Below are positions 12,199 through 24,660 of a stretch of DNA of 64,000 bases, in pieces. Numbering within the stretch: the stretch's first letter is position 1; every line of letters starts with the position of its first letter. Below the pieces are notes generated by a model that ran no database searches, had not been told where the DNA came from, and was given only the letters and a program-made list of their open reading frames with translations. The position numbers and the translations under genes were made by a program. This DNA comes from Diatrype stigma (Eukaryota; Ascomycota; Sordariomycetes; Xylariales; Diatrypaceae), in the NCBI GenBank assembly GCA_022225965.2, contig JAKJXP020000147.1, forward strand, positions 1-64,000, written 5' to 3'.

Positions 12199-12428
12199 TA
12201 TTACGATAGCCACAGGTGCAATACTATATACAGCCAGAATGTACATATAAAAAGATAAAGATAAGGAACAAAACAAGTAGGTCCAGCACTAAAACCGCAA
12301 CACACCAAAATAACAGTCTTTCTGTTTCTGCTGTTTTGATTCCTTCTTTTCCTTTCTTCTTTAGCTTAAAATTTTACATAGCTAATGAAATTCGGATTTA
12401 CGAAACAAAGCCATAACAGCCCGTAATA
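12199..12428 (+). repeat. 5' LTR of the nested Ty3/gypsy element
   Basis: 230 bp, starting tattacgatagcc (original TGTTACG) and ending gcccgtaata (original ...CA). It matches 18888-19119. The preceding 5 bases tatat pair with tatac after the 3' LTR. The small frame at 12216-12416 lies inside the LTR and is not a gene. Confidence 0.9.
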
Positions 12429-13439
12429 TAATTCTAAGCTTATCTCTTTGTTTAAAAAGATTTATACAATATCTTATACCCAAAAAAAACAATTACAAAT
12501 TAAGGCTATAGCTTGAAACGCACTAAGGATTATCTTAAATACCCCATTGAAAATCGACAGGCGAAAATCGCCGGAATACGAATTAATAAACCCGATTCCT
12601 ATAATAATGCAATTACCCGAAAAAACGGCTAAAGCCGTTTTATAAGTACGCAAAGAAATGCGATTCCATGCATTTATCTTTGCTCGAAATACCCATTTGG
12701 GATTTAACAAAATACCGAAAACACGATTGCGACGATAATCGGATTACGTAAAAATTGCCCCCTCTATTCCGAAAAAAATCGTTACCTATGGCAAAAAAAA
12801 AGATAAATACGAAATTATTAAGCAATCCATTTATTATAAACTCAAAAACGCGGCTGCCGAAAACGATATGGAAAAGTTTATTGCTATGTTTAAAAATAAT
12901 AAATTTTACGAAAACCTATTCGATAAATTCGAAGAATTGGCTGCTATTTACGGCAAGAAAAAAAACGAAACGGGTTTCCTTTTTACTGCCTTAATTAAAA
13001 CTAGAAAATTTGCCTTTTTTAGCATTAATAAAACCCTAATTCCAATAACGTTTAAAAACCTTTACGAAAAAAACTTAAAGGCCCTTTATTAAGAAATAAA
13101 AATACGTGTTTTAATAGTAATAACCATTTAATTATAGGTCGAAAAAATAACCGATTTCGTTATAAAGTTAAATCGATTCATTCGAGTTTTTTTTTCGCTA
13201 GACATATCATTTTGGTAAACTTACGAAAAACGAATTAATCTTTTATAATGCCGAAAAAAATATTAACCTCGATAAAAACATTTAATTATTAACCGATTAA
13301 TTAAAAAAATAAGCCCATGATATATTAAATAAGAATAAGAAAATTAATGTTTTAAAAAAACGCTTATGCGATATTAGCTTGTTTATTGGAATTTTTAATG
13401 CTTTAGGCACTAAAAAGAAAAATAATAAGCTGGACGTTC

Positions 13440-14290
13440 CCGATTTTTACGCCGACGAAAAATAAAACAAAGTAAATTTCGAAAATTAGTATTAATAGAT
13501 GCAAAATCGTTTTAAGATAAACGTTAATTATTTTGCCGATAACGAAATAAAGCTCGCAAAAATTAAGTTTTACTTAAAGGGCATTGCCATAAAAAATACT
13601 TTACTTTATTTCCGTTTTATTTATTCCGATTAAATTATTACTTTTAAAGATCTTATAAAGCATTTTTAAATTAAATATAATAATCCCAATCGATTAAAAA
13701 AATTTAAAGCCGAATTCCGTCGTTTAAAACTTAATAATTCTATCGATTTCGTTATCTTTAAGAATGATTTCGTACGATTGGCTAAAAAATGCTACAAACC
13801 TAAGAAATCCTGGAAGTTCGAGTTCCGTAAGAAACTTTCCATTCGTATCCGAATCGCCTTAGTTAATTATTACTTAAACGATTTTGTTTCGTTTAATAAA
13901 TACGTTCGTTTTGTAATTAAAGTGAAATTGTTTTATAAACAAAAATAACCAGATGGAACCAAACGAAGTATTTAACGATTACGTTGCGGAGGCCGCGAAA
14001 GATTTAATAAAAGCGGTAATACTTAAATAACTAACGGAAGCCTAAAAGTTAATAATAATGGCAATCGTAATTAACGCCTTATTTCCGAATAAGTCCTTTA
14101 GTATATATCTAAGGGAAAATGTTTCATTTGTGCCGAAAAAGGACATACCTCCCGCGAATGCCCTAAGAACCCTAACCGTGATTTAATCCTTTAAAAGCGT
14201 AAAGCGAAAATTAATAATATCGTCGATCGCTATATTAAGCCGGAATTTAATTTGCACAAATTAATTCAAAATACCGATAAGTCGGAAAAA
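13440..14290 (+). pseudogene. Ty3/gypsy gag with CCHC zinc knuckle
   Basis: The frame includes QNRFKINVNYFADNEIKLA and a following YNNPNRLKKFKAEFRRLKL region, typical of the capsid part of fungal Ty3 gag. A zinc knuckle reads CFICAEKGHTSRECP near 14120-14165, with the C-X2-C-X4-H-X4-C spacing intact. Several in-frame stops are present. The preceding 12429-13440 is probably the 5' gag region but is too degraded to define a start. Confidence 0.8.
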
Positions 14291-14299
14291 TAATTACCC

Positions 14300-17200
14300 T
14301 GGAACATATGGATTTCTTTTTAAGGGAGTTATTACGAAGGAATATCGGAATTAAAATATTATTTAATTTTTTAAAGCAGATCCTTAAAGGAAAACCTTTA
14401 TTTTTTATTAATACCGTAGCTTATAATGGATTATTATTAATTATTAAATCTTTTTTTGGCGATACGGAAATAAATGGTTTTTTATTTATTAATATAAATT
14501 TTGCGAAAAAAGTATTGAAATAATTTCAGGCATTATTTATTATAAGTTTTACGCCTTATTATATAAAAGGATTTAATAAATAAGCCATCCAGTTAATCGA
14601 TATCCTTATTTTTCTGAATTTTCGAATTTATAAACGAAAACTTAATCGAATATTTTTTATAGTTTTGGATATAAAATACGATATTATTATTAAAAAAACA
14701 TGATTCGAATAATACGAAATAATAATCGATCCAGTAAACCGTAAGCTTTTATTTCTTAACGAATGGTTAATTAAGTCCATTTACGATATTGCTATAAATA
14801 ACGCTATCGGACCGATGCTTAATGCTAAGGGCAAATTCTAAGCAAAAATATACCGGCGTTAAAAATTAATGAATAAAGAAGATAAAAAACGCGAAAATAA
14901 AAGAAAAACGGTTCGTTTTGCAAAAAGCCCTTTCTAGACGATAAAATCCACCGAATGCAAAAATAGGGCCGAAACCTTAAAACAAATGGAAAAAAATTTA
15001 AGGACTTAAAAAAAATGCAATCTGCTTTTCCTGTTTCGAAATACGATTATTTTCCATTATTTAAATCCATATTTTCCCGAGCCATACAAAATAATATTGG
15101 TAATTAAAAAAAAACTCCTATATTACGATAATCCTTTAAAATACGTAAAATAAAAAAACAATTCGATTCGATAAACGAAGATGACTTCATTTCCGAAAAA
15201 GAAGAAAACTTTAAAAATGCATACCCGAAAGAAAATGCATAAGGACCTTATATCCTTCGGAAAGGATTTTGCTGATATAAGTATCGTTTACCGGATATGG
15301 CTATAATTGGAGCAATAGCCTTTTAGCATTTTACGAAAAACCCTAAAATAAAAGCAAGCATTATTATAATTACTTTATATGAAATTAATAAGATTATCGA
15401 AAATAAACGCAATCGAGCCTTAATGCCTCGTAATAAAAAAGAACTTAAAAACCGAATAATTAATACAGTATCAAAAGTTTATTACGAATATTTGGATGTA
15501 TTTAGCAAAGCAGAATCGAACGATTTATTACTTTTTCGAAATAAATCTTGGGATAAAATAAATTATAAAATAAAGATCGAAAGAAACCCTAAGGATTTAA
15601 AATTTAGCCCTTTATATAAGATGTTCCTTAAAGAATTAGAAGCTTATCGAAAGTATTTAATTAATAATATCCAAAAGGGCTTTATTGTTTTAAGCGGCGC
15701 CTTATGGGTTGCATTCGTTTTAATGATTCCGAAACCTAAAGGAAAATTACGATTTTGCGTAAACTTCCGTAAATTAAACGCCTTCATTATTAAAAACCGA
15801 TATCCGTTACCCTTAATTAAAGAAACCTTAACCCGAATTTCGAAAGCAAAGATCTTTATCAAAATAAACATCCGATAAGCCTTTTATCGTATACGTATCC
15901 GACTCGAAAACGAAAACTTAATTATATTTAAAACAAAATACGGAACATATAAATATAAAGTACTTTTTTTTGGCTTAATTAACGGTCCTGCTACCTTTTA
16001 ACGGTTTATTAATGACGCGTTATTCGATTATTTGGATAACTTTTGTAGCGCATATATCGATGATATCCTAATATTTTCCGAAAACATAGATAATTACGTT
16101 TAGCATATTAATAAGGTTTTATAACGTTTCCGTAAAACAAGATTACAAGTTAATTTAAATAAATGCGAATTCCATGTAATAAAAACTAAGTTTTTGGGAT
16201 TCATTATTAGTATATACGGAATTGTAATGGATCCCGCGAAAACGGCGATATTAAAGGATTAGAAAATCCCGAAAAATCTCAAAAAAGTACAATCCTTTCT
16301 AGGATTTTGTAATTTTTATCGTAAATTCGTATACGAATATAATCGAATTGTACGACTTTTAATAGAATTAATACGCAAAGATGAAATATTCGATATAACC
16401 AAAATAAATCGCATAATCGCCTTTAAAACCCTTAAAGAAAAGCTAATAACGGCACTTATATTGCGACATTTTTTATATAACCTGGAAACCAAAATTAAAC
16501 CCGATACCTTAAATGGCGTAATAACCGGCGTACTTTTATAAAGAACCTTTAAAAAAGAAAATTGGCACTTAATAACTTATTATTCCGAAAACATATAAGG
16601 TACAAAGCATAATTACTTAATATACGATAAGGAATTAATAACAGTCGTATATGTATTGCAAATTTAACGACCGAAATTAATAAGCCTTTAACGTAAAAAG
16701 CTATTTTCGATTATTACCGACTACCGAGCTTTTAAATATTTTATTATCAAGTAAATACTAAATATAAAACAAACGGAATAAGCAAAGATATTGTCCTAAT
16801 ACCACTTTATAATCGAATATCGACCAGAAAAAAACAATATATTATTTAATATTCTTTCCCGTAAATCGAAGGACCTTAAGATATAAAAAAAAAGAAAAAT
16901 GCATACCGTATCATAACATTGTTCCAATAAATACCAAAATATGCAAACAAGTTGCAAAACAGTATGAAAACCAATATAATCTCGACTTATATCGATGCAT
17001 TATGCCCCTTAAATAAGAACTTCGAGCTATCCGACATAAGTGGAATAAAATTAATCGATAAAATCTTGGATGCGAATGTAATATGCCTAAAACTGGAAAT
17101 ATACCGTAACCGTACGAAAAATGCAAAAACCCGTAATTTCTTTATGCAAGGAAGGTTAGTACTTTAAAAGGATCGTTTAATAATACCTTCCGTTAATAAC

Positions 17201-18110
17201 TTTCGTACGTAACTATTTAAAGAAATACATTATCGCATAACAACAAAACACTTTAGGCGTTACAAAATACGGAGGTTAATTTTAAAAAGATACTAATAGC
17301 CAGGCTGGACTATTAATGTTATTTAATTCGTAGATAATTATTTATGTAAGGCCTTTAATAATTTTACGAATAAAACCCCAAGCTTATTGCATTCCTTATT
17401 TATACCTATAAAACCTTAAAGTTACATTGTTATGGATTTTTATTCCATGCTTATGGATAAATTTAAAAAAAATAACGTATTCGTTATAATAAATAGTTTA
17501 AATAAAAGGTTTTAAAATATTTCTTGTATTAAATCAGCTATTGCCAAAAATGCCGCAATAATGTATTACTACGGCCTTTATCGTATATACGAAATATTAC
17601 AAACCATTATTAATAACCGAAAACCACAATTTACCGCCGATTTTATAAACGAATTGTTTAAATTATTTGGTATTAAATAAAAGTTATCTTTAATTAAATA
17701 TTCCCAAACGGCAAGTTAAGCCGAAATTATAAACAGATATATAAATCAACGATTACGAGTTTTTATTAACTATTACCAAAATAACTGGTTTTTCGTTATG
17801 TCCGCAATGGACTTTATATAAGCGAATTTAACCCATAAATCCATAGGATTATTTCCTTATAAAGTAAAATTGAAATTCCTAATGCCTTAACCCTTTAATT
17901 GAAATAAGCGAATCATTAATTTCGAAAATGTTTCGATTAAGGAAAAGCTTAACAGGAAAAAAACATAACTAATTGCCGATACATTATAAAAATTCCTTAT
18001 TTCCGTCCGAAAAGCACTTGTAAAGTTACAAAAACGAATATGCATATAAGCCAATAAATACCGCAAAAAGCCGGATTTCGGTTTAAAAAATAAGATATAC
18101 ATTTAAAAAA
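14300..18110 (+). pseudogene. Ty3/gypsy pol: protease, RT, RNase H, integrase
   Basis: The protease region lies near 14420-14830 (GFLFININFAKKVL, then YDIII). The RT spans about 15430-16330. A 151-codon open stretch (15423-15878) includes VLMIPKPKGKLRFCVNFRKL and the following LNAFIIKNRYPLPLI, and the catalytic YIDD is intact at 16053-16064. RNase H follows to about 16860 (TYYSENI, LIYDKELITVVYVL). The integrase core has VMDF near 17430, NNRKPQFTADF near 17610 where a D is expected first, and the Glu region AEIINRYINQRLRVF near 17720. The catalytic Asp of the second motif therefore appears mutated to Asn. No chromodomain was recognised in the tail. Confidence 0.88.
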
Positions 18111-18872
18111 AAAGATATACAAACGGATTAACCAAACGATAAATTGGATTACCTAATAATAAGAAACCATTACCGAATAATCGAAATAAACGAATATTCT
18201 TATAAACTTAACTTATTATCGTTATAAAAAGGTTTTTATATTTTTTACGCAAACCGGTTACGGAAATTCCCGAATACTCTTTTATTAAGACAAGTATTTA
18301 ATAATCCGGACGGTAAAAAATCGATTTTAATAGCGAAAAAAAAATAAAAAGTCGATTAAGTATTATTATTACGTTTATATTACGGAAAGTTGCAATATTA
18401 TATGTAATAAAAAGGATAAAATCCAAACCTTAAATGGTATAATGCTGAAGGCTTTAAAAATAGTCCGATTATATTACAAAAATACCACGACGAAAACCCG
18501 AAATAAGCAGGCCTTCCGGTACGACTTAAAGCATGGCAACGAGCCGTTAAATACGATGAATTTAATCCATCCTACGAGGACGATAATACGGCGGCGCCAA
18601 CTTCCGCAAAAGGACTATGCAGGAGAAAATTTAATAGGACTAAAGAAAAATAGCCAATAAAGTAATTAATAAACTACCTTTAAGCCAAATCAATAATAGC
18701 GACTATAAAAAATACATAACGTTACGTATTTAAGTATTAAGGGCCCAATAATATAATAAAGAAATGCATAAATCCGAAAATACCCCCCCGTTATTTGGAA
18801 AGCAATCGCGATTCGAGCCCCGGCTGAACCATTCCTTTTTGCAAAAAAAGAAGCCTCGGAACGCGGCTTTCT

Positions 18873-18887
18873 TAAAAAAGGGAATAA
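18873..18887 (+). promoter_or_regulatory. Polypurine tract before the 3' LTR
   Basis: The purine-rich run aaaaaagggaataa abuts the first base of the 3' LTR (18888), the position of the plus-strand primer in LTR retrotransposons. Confidence 0.6.
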
Positions 18888-19119
18888 TATTACGATAGCC
18901 ACAAATACAATATTACATATAGCCAAAATATACATACAAGAAAATAAAAATAAGAAATAGGACAAGTGGGTCCAGCACTAAAACCGCAGCACTTATTAAA
19001 GCAATAGTCTTCCTGCTTCTGCTGTTTTAATTTCTTCCTTTCCTTTTTTCTTCAGCTTAGAATTTTACATAGCTAATGGAATTCGGATTTGCAAAACGAA
19101 GCCATAACAGCCCGTAATA
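18888..19119 (+). repeat. 3' LTR of the nested Ty3/gypsy element
   Basis: 232 bp, matching 12199-12428 with many C/T and G/A differences. It starts tattacgatagcc and ends cccgtaata, and is followed by TSD tatac (19120-19124). Confidence 0.9.
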
Positions 19120-19124
19120 TATAC

Positions 19125-19905
19125 CTTCGGTATATTTTCCCATACCAGAATCCACCCCTAAGGCGTAGCGGCTTAGCTGCTTCGGAGCAGCAAGTAAGCA
19201 CTGCTCCGGCGCTATCGTATACTTGCGCCCCCTTTCCTTTAAACGGATTATAGCTTTCCCGTTACGGCTTAGGTACGGCGTCGTAATATGGCAGCGTATA
19301 ACCTTTAAAGGAAAAAACCGTCTTTAAGGGACCGGCAACTATTCCAAGGCTCGAATAAAAATTTTCCCTTTATTTCTGCGTAATCCAGTTAATAATTATC
19401 AGCCTAATCGGGTTTCGGTTCGGTTTCTGCGCTGTCGGTTTTGCCCTTAAGGACGGTTATCGGATAAGGGTCGGGGCAGTTTAGCGGCCGCGGTTTGGGC
19501 ATAGCAGTTATCGGTCGGCGATTGCTGGAAATCGTCGTGGTTCCTTTTCGTTTGGTCGTCGTCGGGCGGTAACGGAGGACTAAAGGCGGAAGACCTTAGC
19601 CGCGTTTATTCGGCTTAACCGCGGTTAATTCGGCGAAAGGAACGACTGTCGAATAGCCAGGTCTAAAAGAGGAAATAAAACCTAAAATCGATACCGGGCA
19701 ATTAATCCAATGGCGAAATCGTCGGCATCTTTCTTTTTGCTGGCAGGTAACTAGGATACGGCTAAAGCCGAGCGCCTGTTGCGAGAAAGAATCCTGGATT
19801 CGATTCTTAAGGGCAATAGGACCTTTAGCTGCGGGTATTAAGGGATTCGAATCCCTTTTATTTTAAAAAATAACGAATTAGGTGCTGCATTATTACATTA
19901 AACGC
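19125..19905 (-). mobile_element. tRNA-headed retroposon copy B, body and 5' end
   Basis: Matches the reverse complement of 37907-38650 throughout. Shared features include the gggattcgaatccc T-arm (about 19851-19866), ttggattcgattct-like second B box, and the cttgcgccccctt and gcggccgcgg motifs. The 5' tRNA head is still alignable to about 19905 but has lost its pairing through RIP. The region is less AT-rich than its surroundings. Confidence 0.8.
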
Positions 19906-20629
19906 TTAGCTTATTTTAATTAAAATTTATAAAAACCTTTAATAAAATTAATTATAAACGTTTATTATATATTTAAAAAAGAATTAATTAATTATTTACG
20001 AATTTAATTACGTAAAACCAGATTTTTTAAAATTATTTCTTTTATTAATTAATTATTTACGCATTAATTATTTCTTAATTAAACTATTACGAACCAAGGT
20101 TTTTAAAATTAACCCTTTATTAATTAGCCTTATATTAATTAAATTATATAAAACCAAATAGTAAGAAATAAGGATTTCCGGAATTACCTAACGAATTAAC
20201 CCATTAGAAACCAACATTTTTAGAACCAGCCGAAAGCCGATACCGAAGATTCCCATTAATTAGTTTAAAAAAATGCCGTCCAATTAAAATAACCGTATTA
20301 TCGAAGTTATTTTTAATTCTATGAAAATACGATTTTTTAAGGCGATAACGTAATAAATTAATACAAAACCTATAAAGCATTTGTTTTATAAATATTAAGT
20401 ATTAAAAAAAAGCAAATAAATTAACTTTTATATTAAATAAACCGCAAGTATTAAAATCGCGTTAAAAAGATATTTAAAAAAGCCAAAACCTAAAAAAAGA
20501 ATTCCGCATTTAAGATGTTAAATAAAACGATTAAATAATTAAAATAAAGTTACACAAATTAATTTTAACGCCTTAATAATAAAACGTCGACGAAATTAAT
20601 GCCTTTATCGACGATTATTATATCTTAAT
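19906..20629. other. AT-rich sequence without recognisable coding content
   Basis: Extremely AT-rich, dominated by ttaattaatta runs. It is probably the continuation of the element interrupted at 12132, but no domain can be read on either strand. Its right edge is the TSD copy attattatatcttaat at 20614-20629. Confidence 0.5.
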
Positions 20630-21652
20630 TATTAAATTAATTATATATATAATATTACGCGGTCGACGGCCTAAAGGGCCATACCGATATATGTTTAATT
20701 TTAACACAATAAGAAACCTTAAACCGAAATCGAAAAAAAGCTATTAACGTGTACCGTAATCGCTTTTTCGGTTATATATAAAAGGTATTTAAAACGGGTT
20801 TTGCCCGCTTTTTGCTATAAAAAGGCCCAAAGTTGTTTATTAAATTAAAGGATAAGTTATAACGCGAAACCGATTCGGCTTTGCGTCGTAAATGTACGAT
20901 ATACGCATTATTAAATATAATGCTGCCATATTAAATAAATAAAGGTAAATAATAGGGGAAAAAAAGCAATACGGAATGGCCCGTATGCCCGATATATCGC
21001 GCCGGGCGTAAGTAAACTACCCGTTCCGATCGGCGTCGACGCGATGACGACTTTATCGGCAGAACAAATTATATATCGTTTTTAAGGTATAAATACCCCG
21101 TCTTTTCGTCGTTCGGAAATTTTTCCCTTTTTTCTTTTTTAATAACAACAATTAATCCGATACGTAATTTTCTTCCGTTATCGATTCGATTTTTAAGAAT
21201 AAAAATTCGGACCAACCTTTTATTATTTTTTAAGTCCTTATAATTACCTTTTTTATTTTTTATATTATACGCGAATTCGAATCGCCTTTAAGCGCCCGAA
21301 AGTTTAAGCGCCTAAGAACGGTTCGAATTCGGGCGGTTCTTTGTTTTTTCCGATATTAATCCGACGTTTGTTAATTTTTATAATGTATTATTTAATTTTA
21401 TAATCCGTTTGCTTATCCGTTTCGTAATCGATTTTGTTTCGTTTTTATCGCTTTATTGCTTTATTATCGTTTCCGCGACTAGGCCGCCCCGATTTCGCGA
21501 CGATATCGGGCTTTTCGAAAAAGCCCGCTTCCGACATTTTAATTTATTCCGATCTTTTTTCGAAAAAAATGGAATATATGCCGTATATTTATCGCATAAC
21601 GAAAAGTCCTTTTTTGTTTTATTATAACCGTTATAAGTCGCTTTATTTTCGC
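20630..21652. mobile_element. 1.0-kb non-autonomous retroposon, copy 2
   Basis: Aligns along its whole length with 6587-7590. Shared blocks include the attacgcgg(t/a)tcgacgg start, the gcccgta...cgccggg segment, gcagaacaaattatat and gaccgttataagtcgc near the right end. Flanked by attattatatcttaat (20614-20629) and gttattatattttaat (21653-21668), a 16-bp TSD with two transition differences. Frames at 21409-21667 are not conserved between copies. Confidence 0.65.
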
Positions 21653-21668
21653 GTTATTATATTTTAAT

Positions 21669-24660
21669 ATTTAATCGATATAACTAGCAAACTTCGTCGA
21701 TGCATTATGTACGAATATTATAAAAAGATTATTTCCGATTATTTCGAAATAAGTTCTCCGATTTCTTTCCGAGATTGTTTTAATTTCGCATAATTTACTA
21801 ATAACTTCGAATCCGAATTCCGTAAGTTTTAAACGGCGGTTGCGAAATACTAAGCGGACCCTATCCAGAACGCGTTAAAAATAAGTCGAGGTTCTTTTTT
21901 AATCGGTCCGTATTAATTTCGTCTTAAAACGTTAATCGAACTTACGACATTCTTTATAAGGCCCGTTTCGTCGTTCGTAAGTATATTAAAAAGCTGCCCG
22001 TTTACGTATCGCTTTCGGATAATTCTTTTAGCGACGTTGCCATAATTACGCTTATTTCTATTTACATTTCGGCCCGAATTTACGTTTTAATTTTTTCCGT
22101 TTAAATCCGCGGCGAAATAAAGTCGACTTTACGTTTTGAATTATTAAGTATTAACATTTTTTAATCGTTAAAATTTATTAAGGTATATCGTTACGATTTT
22201 AATCCGGCTTTTTTAATTAGTTTTAATTTTATTCGTAATCGTTCGGTAATTACCGTTTTTTATTATTAGTAATAACGAAAGCTTTTTTATAACCAATAAA
22301 TACGCCTTTAACACGTTTTCGGCCGGCTTTCGAATCGGTCGTTTTTCGTTACGTTTAATAATTAAGTTATGATATTTATACGGCAATTATTTCGTCGTAA
22401 TTTCGATTAGCCTTCGAATTAATTTCGGGTTTACATTAAGCCGTTTATTTCTTAATTTATGCATTATAATTAATTCCTTTATTTTCGATAAAACGTTATT
22501 TTATTTTATTTCTTTGAAATCGGCCCTTAATAAATGAAATAATTCTTGCGGTAATTTATTTGTATATAATGTGTTTTCGATATATATGCGTTAAATTCCG
22601 TTCGGTAAGAAATTAACGTTTTATTTCAGCAATAGCTTAAATATTAATTTATATTATTTAAACCGGTTAAAACGTATTGGTTATTCTATTACATAACCGG
22701 CTAGATTTATAATTAATAAGGCTTCGTCGTATTAAATATTTTCCACTTTTATTAATAATGCCGGTCGAAAATGCGTTACTTTTAAGCAGTAATCCAAATA
22801 ATATGGCAACGTTTTTTCTTTTCTTTTGTAAATATATATCGATATAATATCGGAAATACGTCGGTTTGCCAAAACGCTGCATAGGCTGACTTTTTTAATT
22901 CGAAGTTATATTAATATCGAATTTTAAAACTTCTCCAGCTATTAATATAGCCGGAGAATGTTTTTTCGGGCCTGGTTTAAGCCGGTATATGTCGGATTTC
23001 CGTTTTATATCGAATCGAATCGTTCGTTTCGGTTTTTTATCAAAGCTGCTAAATAATTAACAACGCCGAATAAAGCTTTATTTTGCCGCGTTTACGTCTT
23101 TTTTATTGCCTTAAATGGCAATCGATAAGCCGGTTTTCCGTCTTCGAACAGTCGCCGCATTTATATATAAGCTTTCGAATTATTCCGTTCGTATTTAAAA
23201 AAAACCCTTATTTCTTTATTTTTAATTTTGCGAATATTATTAAATCGTTTAATTAATCTTTGGATTTTATCGATACGTTATCGCAAATATTTCGCAATTT
23301 TTATACGTTTTAATTTTTCTTTAAAAACCGCCTATTTATAAAACAGCCAAAGGTTCATAAACGGAAAATACGATTCCGTTTTTAATTTGATAGTATTCGT
23401 AGCTTTATACGTTCCGGTAATTATTCGGATATAAGTATTTTGCGTTTTCCGTAATATCGTATAAATGCCTTCCTTAAAGCGCTTTTTTAACGGTACGATA
23501 TCGTATTATACCATAACGCTATGCCTTATCGCTATTTTAATAACCGCTGTATATATTAGCTTAAACTTAATTAGGTTCGGTTCTTATATAAACTTAATTA
23601 TACGTTAAATCGATAATTATTATGTTTCGAATCGGCTTCGAAACTGCTTATATTATATCTTTTAATTTAAGCAATTATCGATTATAATTCTTAATGTTTT
23701 AAAATTATTAACCGGTTCCAGCGAAATCGAATTTAAGCATATGCCTTCCTTAGATATTTCCGATTTCGATGTTTTCTTAAAATGTATAAGTTTATATTTT
23801 AATATGTTAAAACTTAATTATATAACCGGCCTTGTTTTATATATACGGCATGCGTTTATTATAATTGTTTGCAACAAATGGCGGAATTTTCCGCGGTTAA
23901 TATAAAATAGGAATTATTTATATACGCCATCGAATCGATACCACGAATATTTCTGAAACTCGGATACAGCGACGAAATATATAATAAATACAGCATAAGC
24001 AAAAAGGAAAATCCCTAAAGAACTCTTGATTTAAAAGGAATAAAATTAAATTCGCGATTATTAAAACAAAATGTAATCGTTTTATTTACGAAATAACTTT
24101 ATAATTAAATAATTATCCAATAAAAATAGCCTATAATACGGAAGGCGTTTAAAAGGCGCAGGTATATAACGTAATCGAATGTTCCGGTTATGTTTGAAGA
24201 AAATACTAATATCGACGCGTCCTTCGATTAATCCGTATGTATTTAGTTTATTAATAATTACAGTGTTATTTCCGTAAATCCTTTTGGTTTATTGCCTATT
24301 TATTCCGAAAAAATGAAATTAAGTCTTTCGGCGACGTCTAATAAACCTGCGGCAACTATAGATTTAAAGACCTTTCTTATCGTATCGAATAACGCTATAG
24401 GCCTTTAAAATCCCACTATATACATTTCCGGCCTATCTTTCGGAATAACTGATATCCGTATTCGCCGGAATTTACGGAAAAAGTATCCTATACGCCAGCT
24501 AACCTTAAAAACCAGCGCTAGGCGGTGTAATAAAAAAAGCTTCGGATTTGGGTCATTACGTCTAGAAGCTGGGTCGTACGCTTTTAAAAAGGCTGTAGAA
24601 ATGGTGCTCGATTCGGGCGCTTTCCAAGATTCCTTCGATATTAGATATATATATACCATC
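21669..24660 (-). pseudogene. LINE ORF2 relic of a second family (RT region)
   Basis: On the minus strand, 24660-24200 reads WRIGYFFRKFRRIRISVIPK, then RPIALFDTIRKVFKSIVA and TEITLQLLINQIHT. These match the N-terminal RT region of fungal Tad-clade LINEs (FRxARTVVLxKPGK...YRPIALL...). Near 23560-23400 the thumb region reads IYTAVIKIAIRHSV and LRKTQNTYIRIITGTYKAT. The catalytic YADD part between them is not readable, so a deletion is likely. 21669-22600 is on the same strand but was not assigned to a domain. The copy is heavily RIP-mutated. Confidence 0.65.

Larger units (their letters stand above)
12199..19119 (+). mobile_element. Complete but dead Ty3/gypsy LTR retrotransposon, 6.92 kb
   Basis: Two LTRs of 230 and 232 bp bracket a gag-pol region, all on the plus strand, with 5-bp TSDs tatat (12194-12198) and tatac (19120-19124). 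The target is the tRNA-headed retroposon. Its other copy, at 37907-38718, shows the empty site (reverse complement reads gcggtatatcttcgg near 38640-38670), which confirms both boundaries. Gag comes before protease, RT/RNase H and integrase, the Ty3 order. Stops throughout the coding part indicate RIP. Confidence 0.92.

Noticed and set aside
12199..12428. Interpretation of the 230-bp repeats at 12199 and 18888 as MITEs
   Set aside because: They are direct repeats bracketing gag-pol, with a polypurine tract before the second and a shared 5-bp TSD outside, so they are LTRs.
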